A stretch of DNA of 40,573 nt from Coptodactyla brooksi (lineage: Eukaryota; Arthropoda; Insecta; Coleoptera; Scarabaeidae): assembly GCA_033557675.1 (NCBI GenBank), contig JAWQRM010000021.1, positions 1-40,573 of the forward strand, read 5' to 3'. Position 1 is the first letter of the stretch, and every line of letters starts with the position of its first letter. The notes under the pieces are model-generated. The model saw only the letters and a list, made by a program, of their open reading frames with translations, had not been told where the DNA came from and made no database searches. A program made the translations under genes and the position numbers. Below, one piece after another: positions 20,221 through 29,462 of the stretch.

Positions 20221-20523
20221 CTATATGCACGTCCATTTCGTATTCTTGTCTCTTTTGTATGACTTGAAAGCATACTGGTATTCTACAGTTCTCTTCTCTA
20301 TGTAATGCTCTAATGTTTCCGTAATCATCGTAGTTACTACTTTATACGCGACGTTTAACAACGCTATATCTCTGTAATTTTCGTATATAGCCATGTTTCT
20401 TTTTTGTTTTGGCAAAGGCACGATAATTCCTATCTTACGTTCATTAGGAATATTTTCCGGTCTCCATGTTCTTACTATTCACTTATAAACCTGTTTGCGC
20501 AGTTCTTCTAAGCCGTATTTAAA
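20221..20523 (-). pseudogene. Non-LTR retrotransposon reverse transcriptase fragment
   Basis: Minus strand from 20523: KYGLEELRKQVYK, a stop, IVRTWRPENIPNERKIGIIV, PLPKQKRNMAIYENYRDIAL, LNVAYKVVTTMI, LEHYIEKRTVEYQYAF. This is the start of the RT domain of a LINE: the W-x-x-G-x-I-x-P-x-x-K-K motif and NYRxIxLLNxxYK, then the EYQxxFR approach to motif 3. The catalytic YADD box is not present; homology ends near 20221. A related fragment is at 33302-33490 on the plus strand. Five-prime and 3' ends are both lost. Confidence 0.85.
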
Positions 20524-20711
20524 CGTTTCTGCGTAATTTTCATCACATCCAGATGTTTTTCTTTTTCAGTCTATGAATTTTGAAAGTTACTTCCTTACAT
20601 TTTACTACATCCACCTTAGTACTAGTATTCTTCTTTCTTTTTAGCATATACCGCCTGATATCTATTAACTGCTACCTTATTAGAGCCAAGTTAATTACTG
20701 TACGTTTATTT
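20524..20711. other. Short spacer
   Basis: Thymine-rich; nothing recognised. Confidence 0.4.
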
Positions 20712-20743
20712 TGGTCCTTCCAGCCGGATTTGAACGAGCGACC
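20712..20743 (-). other. tRNA-Tyr-like 3' fragment including CCA
   Basis: The minus strand reads GGTCGCTCGTTCAAATCC then GGCTGGAAGGACCA. From memory of eukaryotic tRNA-Tyr, the 3' part is GGTCGCTGGTTCAAATCCGG followed by CTCGAAGGA, so this matches the whole T arm and acceptor strand with about two differences, plus a CCA that eukaryotic tRNA genes do not encode. The anticodon arm and 5' half do not match. It is therefore not a tRNA gene but a copy of a mature tRNA end, or a primer-binding-type complement on the plus strand. Confidence 0.6.
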
Positions 20744-21679
20744 AGAGCGAACGGGGCACAAATGTTGTTAACATGTCGTATTACTTTTTGCAATCTCCAT
20801 TCTTGTGGCTTTTTGATAAAAGTGCGTCCTTTTTGTTGTCGATACCGAAAAAACTCGCAACTTTACTGTCTCATTAGCGAGTGCGCTTTGTCGCTTTAAA
20901 CCTAACCGAATCGAGCGCTATTAAAAGCTCTAAAGTCGGTCTGTCCCGTCGGGATGTTTCTTATACGGACTTTGCGGCCAATTTATGAGTATCGCGACGT
21001 GACGTAAAGGATGAATGTCCTGATCCGCCGGTTTCGTTCGCTGGCGAGTTGAAAAATTCAAGATCCGCTTTCAATTTAGCGCTCGGCGGCTTTTCTTTCC
21101 CTCATTTTGCCGAACAATTAGACCCTTTCGCCATAAATACTGGATAAGATTTGCGGAAAAGAAAACAAAGAGAATCGTTAACAGAATGGAACGAACGGCG
21201 GTCGGTTTTAATATTAATTTTCGCTCTTTTTGCCAGGGAAATGTAGGGGAGATAATGGCCGGTTAAGAGGTTTTTTTTTGGCGCAAAAGGGAGTGGGTTT
21301 TAATAAGTTATGCCCAATTTCGAATGATGGGTTTGTCGTTGTTCTCAAACGACGATGCTAATTAAACATTGGCACGTTTTCGGGAGAAATATTTATTTAC
21401 GAACAAAGACCTTAAACAGAGTTTAAATTGCGTTACTACACTTTACGAACGCAACGTTGACAGTTTCTAAACTTATTTATCAGGTACTTTTGTTGCATTT
21501 TTATTAGTTAGACATAATAATTTATTTTACGATTTAAACCAGCAGTTTTGAGGGACTTTTCTGAAGTCTTATTCTAATTGATCTGCTCGTCTGATGTATA
21601 TAATTTCTGTTGCGGTTTACGGAACTAATTATTTAAATACCGGATGTGCGTATTACGTGTTTTATCTTTAGGAATACCT
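20744..21679. other. Non-coding, CpG-rich first half
   Basis: Between about 20880 and 21260 the sequence is CpG-richer (GCTCGGCGGC, CGGCGGTCGG) and then AT-rich. No feature named. Confidence 0.4.
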
Positions 21680-22065
21680 CACCTTCCTGTATTAGTATTA
21701 TTATTCTCACATGCTTTTTAGAAACATTCTTTGGCAATTTTAGCATACGGTAGTATGTACCTATCATAAATTGTTTAGTTTACTTTAAGTTTCTCTATTC
21801 TTAATGTCTATTTATGTTCAAGAGAGAGTTTACCAGCCTACTTAACACATAACATAACATACCATTCAATGTCGCGTTTTTATATCGGAGATGATTAAAA
21901 TCTAAACTTGTAGATTTCCGGAAAATATTAAACTCGAGATTATTTTTATATCCGTTTATAGACGTGCCTAGCACAGCTATTTCCCTATCCTTTTCCATTT
22001 CACGCCTAAAATTAACGGTTTCAAATTGAGAATATATTTCTTCAGGGAAATCTTTAATGCGGAGG
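21680..22065 (-). pseudogene. Penelope-like element reverse transcriptase fragment
   Basis: Minus strand from 22065: KDFPEEIYSQFETVNFRREM, EKDREIAVLGTSINGYKNNL, EFNIFRKSTSLD, then ATLNGMLCYVLSRLVNSLLN. This matches the PLE RT block ME-x-E-x-D-x-x-x-x-FLDxxIxRxxxxLxFxIFRKPTxTD and the following LxGMLxRLVNxPL. In the first motif Phe is Val and Asp is Gly. Downstream, RYILPYAKIAKECF (about 21740) fits the next PLE block. The catalytic YADD and the endonuclease are not present here. The same block in another copy is at 7955-8190. A hammerhead-like repeat lies 280 bp to the right but on the opposite strand. Confidence 0.8.
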
Positions 22066-22348
22066 TTTCATCAAAAATCTAAAATCGCGAATTTACACGC
22101 TTGTACCAAATTCTAGACAACTAGTTCAAACGGTAAATTTGGAAATTAAAAATGTCTAAAATAAAACATCTAAATTAGAATTTAAAGAATATAAATTATT
22201 CCTAATATTAAATAAAAACTTAAACAACAATGAGCGCTAACGTTGATTGATTTTAACTATTAAAATATATGAATATATAGGCGGGAAGTCCTGTAATTTA
22301 CTTGTAAGGACTAGTGAATTAACATTAATAGGTTCATTTTCCACGAGC
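22066..22348. other. AT-rich spacer
   Basis: Nothing recognised between the PLE fragment and the repeat at 22349. Confidence 0.4.
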
Positions 22349-22431
22349 GCATCTGAAGACGCCGATTCTTGGTCGGCAAAACGTGCGTCAAGCAAAATAA
22401 ACTTTTCGGTTTTGGTGTAGTGGTGGCATTG
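22349..22431 (+). repeat. PLE-associated repeat with hammerhead-like core (copy 2)
   Basis: In order: CTGAAGA (22353-22359), one extra C, GCCGA, loop, TCGGC, AAAACGTGCGTC, AAGC, then AATAAACTTTTCGGTTTTGG and TGTAGTGGTGGC. The first part has the layout of a hammerhead ribozyme core: CUGANGA, helix II, GAAA (here AAAA), a tiny helix III ACG-UG-CGU, and cleavage-site C. Copies at 12429-12500 (-), 38819-38892 (+) and 39427-39478 (-) share the same block. Hammerhead motifs are known from the terminal repeats of Penelope-like elements. Confidence 0.75.
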
Positions 22432-23849
22432 TTTAACAGTGAATTAATCATGAATAACCTCGATTAAATAAATCTATTACGCAGGACATACATTTAATTT
22501 AAATTACCCTGTGCCGCCGTTTAAGAAACAGTAATAGACATCACGTTTAAAGGGAAACTAAGTTTAAGAACGACATAACTAAACGTGAAATTCGTTCCAG
22601 CGCCAAAAACTTAATTTTCTAAAACATAGGTAAACAAAATCAATGAAAATAAAACGTCAACAATAACTTGCGATGTAAAAAACAAACATTGCTTTTTTGC
22701 ATAAGCAGATAATAAAAATGCCGCCGTTATTTTAAATTAATCGGATTACAATAACAGTATCTGTAAATTGTTAAATTGGACCTTCAACATGTAGAATTTA
22801 AGAAGCTTTTTTAAATAAAACGGATATATGTTTTATGTAAAACCGCACGACATTCTCTTGCTTTACCATTGTTTGAATTTTGAGGGTAGTCTAGCAATAT
22901 ATTTTTGAAAAACGTGTGATATAATTAATAAATAATTGGTCGTAACTTGACTTAACATCTCGATTTAGTAATTATTACTTTAACGCGTACGGATGTTTGT
23001 TTTTTATACAATTTATAAAAGATTTGTATTGCGCGCCGTCAGGTAATATTTCAAATATCTAATTAAAATATTAGGTATTTTATTGGTTTAGTATGTATTG
23101 AAAGTAAAAAATAAGACGAGAAACACTTTACTTAATGCTTTAAATAATTATTTTAAGTTTTTGACAAAGAGTGCGAAAAGGACAAATATAGTTTAGATCT
23201 TACAATGTATTATGATAAATACATATCATAATACGTCACACGCAATCCTGATTTCTTTCCAATCGTCGCGCACGTTAATTATTAGTTTGCCACCTCTTCT
23301 TTAGGGATTCATATTTTCTCGCATATTCACGCCTCGGACGCCCGGGAACTATTGTATTTCAGGAGAGTATTTATTGTTGATAATCTAAATTCATATAGTA
23401 TCATTTTTCTATATCCAGCATAAACATTGTATGATATCAATGAATTTGTTATAAGCAGATGCGCCGCGCGAACTAACATTCAATTGTACCATCTGATGAA
23501 TTTTCGCACTTACGGTAAGCAAGAAGCCGATAATAATCATCCATCTCCGACATATATTTATTATGATGCGAAAATTGCGCGAGGTTTTTCAATTTCCTCT
23601 CCTCGTTTGTCGGTGAACGTATCAAACTCGTTTTAGTATAGCGCCGTTATTCGCATAACGTCGCGTACGTCTTTCGATTTTCTCAGGCATTCAATCTTTA
23701 ACCCTCGAAATATGTGCCCCGTTAGTTCGGATTTTATTGCATTCGTAACGTAATCATTCACATTGTATTTACTTTTATTATTATTTGTACTACTTTCATC
23801 TTGAGCGTTCCAATAAAAACATCTCAACACAATATTTGCTTTTGCGGTC
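22432..23849. other. AT-rich non-coding stretch
   Basis: Nothing coding recognised. Holds an 11-bp-arm hairpin, GTATTATGATA and complement, at 23207-23234. A 69-codon frame at 23427 has no motif. Confidence 0.45.
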
Positions 23850-25330
23850 TCCGTTAAAAGCGTACCGCAATCGAGAATACACTTTCCGAAGCAAAATCGG
23901 TTTTGAGTTCATCTTCCGCAGTTCTTTCCCGGTCGATTCACGTAGATAACACTAAAAGCGGCCCGAACAATAATTGAATGCTAAGCGAACGGGTGCTCAC
24001 GACGCAAAGTTATATTCTAACGGAGAAAACAAGTTCGAGGAAGGGCCCAGGCTAACTCTAACTACTCGTTTATCTACGAAACAAGTAGATTCATAGATAA
24101 AGGCCTCCGAACGTAGAGGCCAATTACTTTAGCCGCGCGGGACAAACTACCCACTATCGTTCGAGTCCGTTCAATCGTTAATAATCTGCCGTTTGATTTA
24201 ATACTTAATCGGAGTGGTAGACTTTGTTCGAAATTAAGAAGCCCCGTTAAAAATCTCAACTCGACCGATCCGACGCGGCCGTCTAAATTCCCCGAATCCG
24301 ACGTCTTCTGCCCCGTCGCGTTTACTCCGTCCTTAAGAGGCAGTTGCCGCGTCCGTCCATCTGCATTTCCCGACATAGTCCAGAAGGACTCGACCGACCG
24401 CAAAGCGGAGCGAAAGCAAACCGATACTAGAGAGCAGTAACGAGCGCCTCTAAAGATCTCCTCTACGGAGCGAGTGCCATTCTAGGAATCCTGCCCGAAC
24501 GGACCCAGCAGATGTTTGGAGTCTGGACGCGCGAGCGAAGTGAAAAGTGGAGGAATAAAGAGAGTGCGGTCGATCGAGTCTGAGGCCGCACCTCTGCGCC
24601 TTCGAACTGCTGCTCGAGCCGCGGACGGCTCGATGAACCGGTTATTACGGCTCTAGCTAGGTCAGGGCCATCCTGTCCGACAGCCGAGCAAAAGTTTCGC
24701 AAGAAGGCAGGCAGGCGATTCACGCAATTCAGCGCCGAGATGCGCCGCGCGGCCCGCGCTTTCCGTACATTTCGTATAGGCGTACGACGTGCCTACGAGA
24801 GTAACCTACGTTAATGTGACGTTCCGTAAGGCGCCAAGATTGAATTTTAGATAGTGTGAGAACGTTGCGGCTCCAAATTGTCAAGCGACGTTTTGTGTAT
24901 CAACTATTTTATTCTAGTTCAAGATCCGTTTGTATTTTTCAGTTTCTACTAAGCGCCGAATCCCGATGAAGGCCTATTAGGTAAGTCGAAACGCGTGCTG
25001 AGTTTGCTAAAATTGTAAGTTTTCATTTTCAGTGCTGACGAGACGGTGTTAGTCTTGTGCGTGCCCGAGAAACGTCGGTGTCGAAGGACGACAAATGTTT
25101 CGGTGGGAAACTTAGCAAAACACGTATCGCGTATTCTAGCCTCAAATACGAACGGTCCGGAAAAATTAAAAGCTCTAATAATTTGGACAAGTCTACGTCC
25201 GCGATGTTTTAAAGAAATCAATGGCTCCCAGTTGACTATAAAAGCGGCAGAGGGGCGTGGATGGCTTGAAAAATTTTTGAGAACCGGCTTATTAAAATAC
25301 GGGGTTAGCGCAAATGAATGACCGGATTTT
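23850..25330. other. CpG-rich block with open frames and splice-like signals
   Basis: About 1.5 kb clearly richer in GC and CpG than its surroundings, with the peak around 24250-24780. Minus-strand frames at 24463-24723 and 24074-24403 (109 codons, MRSVESFWTMSGNADGRTRQ...) and a plus-strand frame at 25019-25321 (100 codons, without an internal ATG) are open but have no domain I recognise; Arg/Ser-rich composition fits chance translation of GC-rich DNA. On the plus strand an acceptor-like TTTGTATTTTTCAG (24942), a donor-like TTAG|GTAAGT (24981) and an acceptor-like TTTTCATTTTCAG (25032) would bound a 38-nt exon and a 52-nt intron. Most likely a promoter/5' UTR or non-coding transcript region. 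Confidence 0.4.
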
Positions 25331-25821
25331 AAAAAATTATATTTTAGAAACTATTACGCATATTGCAATAAGTGATACGAGAAATTAAAGAAAATTATCC
25401 TACGTTTTATTTTCAGTTACAAATGTTCGATGTGCGACCCTTTTGTTACACGGCAAATATCTGGTTTGTAATCGAGTTCGTTCCACGCATTTTGAAGTAT
25501 CACGCTGTCTATGGTTCCTAATACTGCATAAATGCGTCTTTAAGTTGTTGCAGTGTTTTCGTCATTGGCGGTGCATAAACGGTATTTTTGACATAATCTC
25601 GTAGAAAGAAAACAAGTTACACCTTACGAGGCGTAAGGTTCGGGGATCATTCTTAATATCCGGGGATTCATGTGTGCCAACCCTGTAGATTAAAATAGAC
25701 TAACGGATTTCACTTGAGAGCAGGAAGGTATTAATATTTATAAATAGCTGCACACTCTGCAATACATAATATAACTGAAGGCTATGAATTAGCAATTATC
25801 GCCACCAAATGCAACATCTAA
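25331..25821. other. Spacer, nothing recognised
   Basis: AT-rich DNA without a recognised feature. Confidence 0.4.
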
Positions 25822-25859
25822 ATTGCATCCTTTAGATGAGGGAATCTAAAGGATGCAAT
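25822..25859. repeat. Perfect hairpin, 16-bp arms, 6-nt loop
   Basis: ATTGCATCCTTTAGAT (25822-25837), loop GAGGGA, exact reverse complement (25844-25859). A second palindrome begins 12 bp further on. Confidence 0.92.
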
Positions 25860-25871
25860 CCAAACGAATCC

Positions 25872-25890
25872 AAACGAATTAAATTCGTTT
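25872..25890. repeat. Perfect palindrome, 9-bp arms
   Basis: AAACGAATT, central A, AATTCGTTT. It is preceded by a partial tandem copy (CCAAACGAAT twice, 25860-25879). Confidence 0.88.
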
Positions 25891-26162
25891 CGATTGTGAA
25901 TTTAAAATCCAATCGAGCGGGACACGTTGCTATAACCGTAGATGTGAATGTAACGTATGTAGATTACCATTCAAAATTGCTTTAAAAAAGCTGGTTTAAC
26001 CGACAATATACAATATGAAGAAGATGAAATTGCTCTTTCTCGATTATGAGAAAGTTTATTATATCATTTTATCTTATTTTATCTTTTTTTATTTGTTGAT
26101 TTTATCCGGCTGTAATAGATCTGTAGATGATCGCGATTTAGATTTTTTTATTTTTCACTTAC
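25891..26162. other. Presumed intron sequence, minus-strand gene
   Basis: AT-rich; directly downstream (minus sense) of the exon at 26163-26262. TTTTATC repeats at 26066-26095. Confidence 0.5.
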
Positions 26163-26262
26163 CTTAATCTGATAGGAATTAAGTTTGTTCTTTGGCAATG
26201 CATTGAAAGACGAAAAATCGAGTCGCCTGGTAAAGATACCGTTGGCGCCACCGGCAACATTT
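26163..26262 (-). CDS. Internal coding exon of an unidentified host gene
   Basis: A 100-nt minus-strand exon with all expected signals. Upstream is a branch-point match TACTAAT (branch A at 26286, 24 nt from the exon), a pyrimidine stretch and the acceptor TTTTCTTTCAG (AG at 26264-26263). Downstream is the donor AAG|GTAAGTG (GT at 26162-26161). One of the three frames is open throughout: one leading base, then 33 codons from NVAGGANGIFTRRLD to ALPKNKLNSYQIK, ending on a complete codon. The other frames reach stops. The peptide is hydrophilic with no membrane segment; I do not recognise the protein. The exon is much less AT-rich than its flanks. No partner exon was convincingly found in the window, so the introns on both sides are long. 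The splice evidence is strong, the protein identity is unknown. Confidence 0.75.
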
Positions 26263-27261
26263 CTGAAAGAAAATGGATGCAAATATTAGTACGAGATTGC
26301 GTGAAATAATAAAAATCTTTTACGCTAAACGTTTTATTTGCAAACTACTTAATAAACGTTCATTAATTCCGTAACGCAAAGCACCGCGGCATTAGTACGT
26401 TAATTGAAATAACGATGTTTTTCCTTTCTTTACCTTATTGTTAGTAAAAGATTTTCCATCTACTGTAGAAGATGAATTAACTCCAGAGGGGCGCTGCAAA
26501 TTGTCATTTAACCTAGCACCCATATAAATGCAATATAGTGATTGAGGTTTGAATCAATTCTGGCTGAGGAATTGGCCGACCCTGCAGCAAGCGCGTTACG
26601 TGCCGAGACTCGGTAGTAATTATACGTTATATATCCGGCAATACCAGGTAATTGCAAGTGCTAATTCATTAATGAATCGTGCAATTAGATTTTAGCTGCG
26701 AGCTTTAACAATTTAATAACGAATTATTCGTATAACCGTTAAATTCTAACTCTTGTGATAATCTTATAATTTAAAACGCGAAAGAATGACGACAAAACGT
26801 TTTGGCTAACGGTTTCCACAGGTCCACTTACAAATTGACGTTTAAGAAATGAAATGAATTTCTTTTATTTAATTACCTTTTTATTTCTCATTTATTTTTA
26901 TAAATCAAATTTATAAAGTGGCTTGGATTTGTTATTTAAATTATGATTACAATCTTGGTTGTATGTGCACCTTATAAAGGCATTATTCAGAAAAATGTGG
27001 TCAAATAACCCCTACTGTTGCCGCAATTAGTAATTGACAAGGAAAGAAAATATTGAAATATAAACTGTGCTTAAAGTTTTCTAAATGTGTTTAATATTAA
27101 TTATTTATACAATAAGTATGAAGACCTATCTAATATATACTGGGTTGATCGCGTCATACGGCACGGAATATTGCGGCAAAAATACGTGACTTCCGAAACG
27201 GTTCACTTTCGGGATACATGGTGGTCTATTATGGTTACTTTTTAAAATTATTTTCATATTA
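26263..27261. other. Presumed intron sequence
   Basis: Upstream (minus sense) of the exon; begins with its acceptor and branch point, then AT-rich DNA. Nothing else named. Confidence 0.5.
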
Positions 27262-27350
27262 TACGGGGTGTACCAAAAGCCTTAAAAGTATCAAAGTTGT
27301 GCTTTTTTAAATGGAACCCCCTATTTATTACTGTATTTTTAAATTCTCCG
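27262..27350. repeat. Mariner-like element end
   Basis: TACGGGGTGTACC and, about 55 bp on, TTTTTTAAATGGAACCCC, forming the inverted pair GGGGTG.../...ACCCC. It corresponds to 4609-4690. It lies 160 bp beyond the C-terminus of the minus-strand transposase at 27510-28375 and is probably its 3' terminal region. Confidence 0.6.
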
Positions 27351-27509
27351 AGCAAAATAAGTGTCAAATTAAGTGTTAAAATTAAGGTTTAAAATTTGAA
27401 TTTTGATAAAAATTCGTTATAAAAATGTATGAGAAAAAAATAATATACGAAAATAAAAGAAGCATTTTCTTCACAACTAATAACAATAATACGAATAACA
27501 CTCTACGTG

Positions 27510-28375
27510 AAAAACAAACTATGTATTTCATTAAATGTTGGAACTGACCCCCATCCGCTTCCAGACAGAGTTGCCCTCTACTTATCACTCCCTGAATACA
27601 AGCCCGTTTGAGGAATTCTGAGTTTAATCGATTGCGTTTTGTTGGAATCCTATTTTAAGGTTTTCCAAGACAGTCACAGTTATCCTGTAAGTAACTCTGT
27701 CTTTTAAACAAGGCCAAGAAATCTAATGGTGTTAGATCCGGAGATCTAGCAGGCCATTTAACTTCTGTACTACCATTACCGACCCATCTACCAGGATAAG
27801 CTCTAAGTGTTATGTTACTATTCCTGCATTATGAGGGGGTGGGCCGTCTTGTTGTAAGATTATGTTAGATCGAATGTTTAATGGAACGACTTCTAGGTAA
27901 TTGGGTAAATCATCTCTTAAAAAGTCAAAATGTGGCCCTATTGTTTGGCCATTAACAACGCTGCACCATACATTAATTCTCCAAATATTTTGGAAATTCG
28001 TTTCTCTAACCAGTGGGGTTTCTCTTGAGTCCAGTAGTGCTAATTATGTCGCTTGACTATGCCATTCACTATTCCCCTTTCTTTAGCAACTGTTAATTAT
28101 GCTGCAAAATGTATGCTGTTTTCATGGGTGCAATTCATTGACTATCAGTATTCTTTGAATCGAAGAATACGAAATGTCAGTTTCCATCACTAACTGACGA
28201 ATAGAAATTTGCGAATCTGTTGAAACACGACTCAAAAAAACTACTGAGTGGTCTTCGTCTCTTGCTCTTCTTGACTTAAAATTACGTCGTTTTTTCACAA
28301 AACATCTGATTGAACCTAAATTGTTTGCTAATTTAACTAGCATTTTGTCCGATGGAAGCGCCCTGTTTGACATTC
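27510..28375 (-). pseudogene. Mariner-like transposase, broken
   Basis: Minus strand. From 28373: MSNRALPSDKMLVKLANNLG, SIRCFVKKRRNFKSRRARDE, then RVSTDSQISIRQLVMETDIS, YSSIQRILIVNELHP, an HTH DNA-binding region with the usual linker. A deletion removes the part around the first catalytic Asp. Then WRINVWCSVVNGQTIGPHFD, DDLPNYLEVVPL, NIILQQDGPPPHNAG with the second Asp (27845-27847), degenerate sequence with LKDRVTYRITVTVLENLK, and the C-terminal CLEADGGQFQHLMKY, which in relatives reads C-x-x-x-x-GGHFEHLL. The third Asp region is unreadable. Several stops and frameshifts. Nuclear cut-and-paste enzyme in life. Confidence 0.8.
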
Positions 28376-29395
28376 ACCGAAGATTAAAATCGTGTCCAAC
28401 TTTTGGCATTTTGCACAATTGTAAATAATTATTAAACTTCCGATTAAATCGAAAAATTTTCGATTTGACGTTTTGTAATAAATATTTTCACTTGTTTCCG
28501 TGGCCAATTATCATTATTTTCAAAAATAAATGGGTTACCAGATTGTTTCGTAATTTTTTTTCTCAAAATCTTTATAATAAAAGTACATATCATATTCTCA
28601 AAATAACAAGACAAAACACATATTCTCAACTTATCATGGTTTCAACATGAACTGGTGACATCTATTTAGAGAGGATCTAACTGCATTGGATCTATACGAA
28701 GGTAAATTAAAGAATTAGCCGTCTTATTTAAAATAAATTGCTATTTCATTTGAGTCATTAACACATTTGAGCTTTTCAAAACTTCTTCGTTATATGGATT
28801 TTTTTTAAATTTTCATTCCAAAATCTACACTCTACTTATACAAGTTCCTAAATTTTCTTAAACCTAAGCTAAGAACCTCCTCAAATAAATTATAGTTCAG
28901 TAAAGACATGTCAAACCTTTTGAAATAACTTATAGTTCAATTTTTAAACGCAATCAATAATTGAATCTTTTGTATACATTTGTTTGGATTTCTTAACTTC
29001 GAGAGTTTCGAATGTTTATATTTTTTTCCTTCCTTTGTCTTGCAAATTATGGGTTTGACGTTTCTTGATCGCTGATTGACCACCACTATTTTTTTACTTC
29101 AAGTCGACATGTTTACAACAAATTATCGCTATTTTCGAGATCGGTGTAACTGGTGTTATTTTCTCTTATACTAGTGTATGATGGATTATTGTTTAATTGT
29201 AGAAGTTTAATTGACTGGAATATAGGATGGGGACTGGTATTTACCTGGATTGGGGGATTTTTTAGGGTTTCTCCGAATATTTCTAGGTTTTCTTAGACAT
29301 TGGGCGTTCTATTTGTACTTGGAAATTCTGCTCTCTGCGATAATTGAAATCACGCTTGGTTTTTATGTAGGATGGTAAGTGTTCTTTGTTTCTTA
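28376..29395. other. AT-rich non-coding stretch
   Basis: Presumed upstream end of the mariner-like element, then unassigned DNA. The matching terminal repeat was not found. Nothing coding recognised. Confidence 0.4.
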
Positions 29396-29462
29396 GATTT
29401 TGTATATTCCGGATCGTTCCATTTTATTGGTTTCTTCTATTTTCGGTTGTGTTGCCTGTTTT
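29396..29462 (-). pseudogene. Penelope-like element fragment at the GIY-YIG start
   Basis: About 67 bp aligning by eye with 7117-7180 (shared ATTCCGGAT or GTTCCGGAT core, TTCCATTTT, GTGTTGC, TGTTTT). The minus strand reads ETNKMERSGIYKI, the beginning of the PLE endonuclease, with the canonical G-I-Y intact here. Neither side continues as PLE for certain. Confidence 0.65.

Noticed and set aside
20712..20790. A functional tRNA gene on the minus strand
   Set aside because: Only the T arm and acceptor strand are present; no matching 5' acceptor strand, D arm or anticodon arm, and CCA is encoded.
20711..20899. 62-codon frame across the tRNA-like fragment
   Set aside because: Explained by the tRNA-Tyr-like sequence; no protein evidence.
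24074..24403. 109-codon minus-strand frame in the CpG-rich block
   Set aside because: No domain, Arg/Ser/Leu-rich as expected of chance translation in GC-rich DNA, and no acceptor or donor bounding it; kept only as part of the block description.
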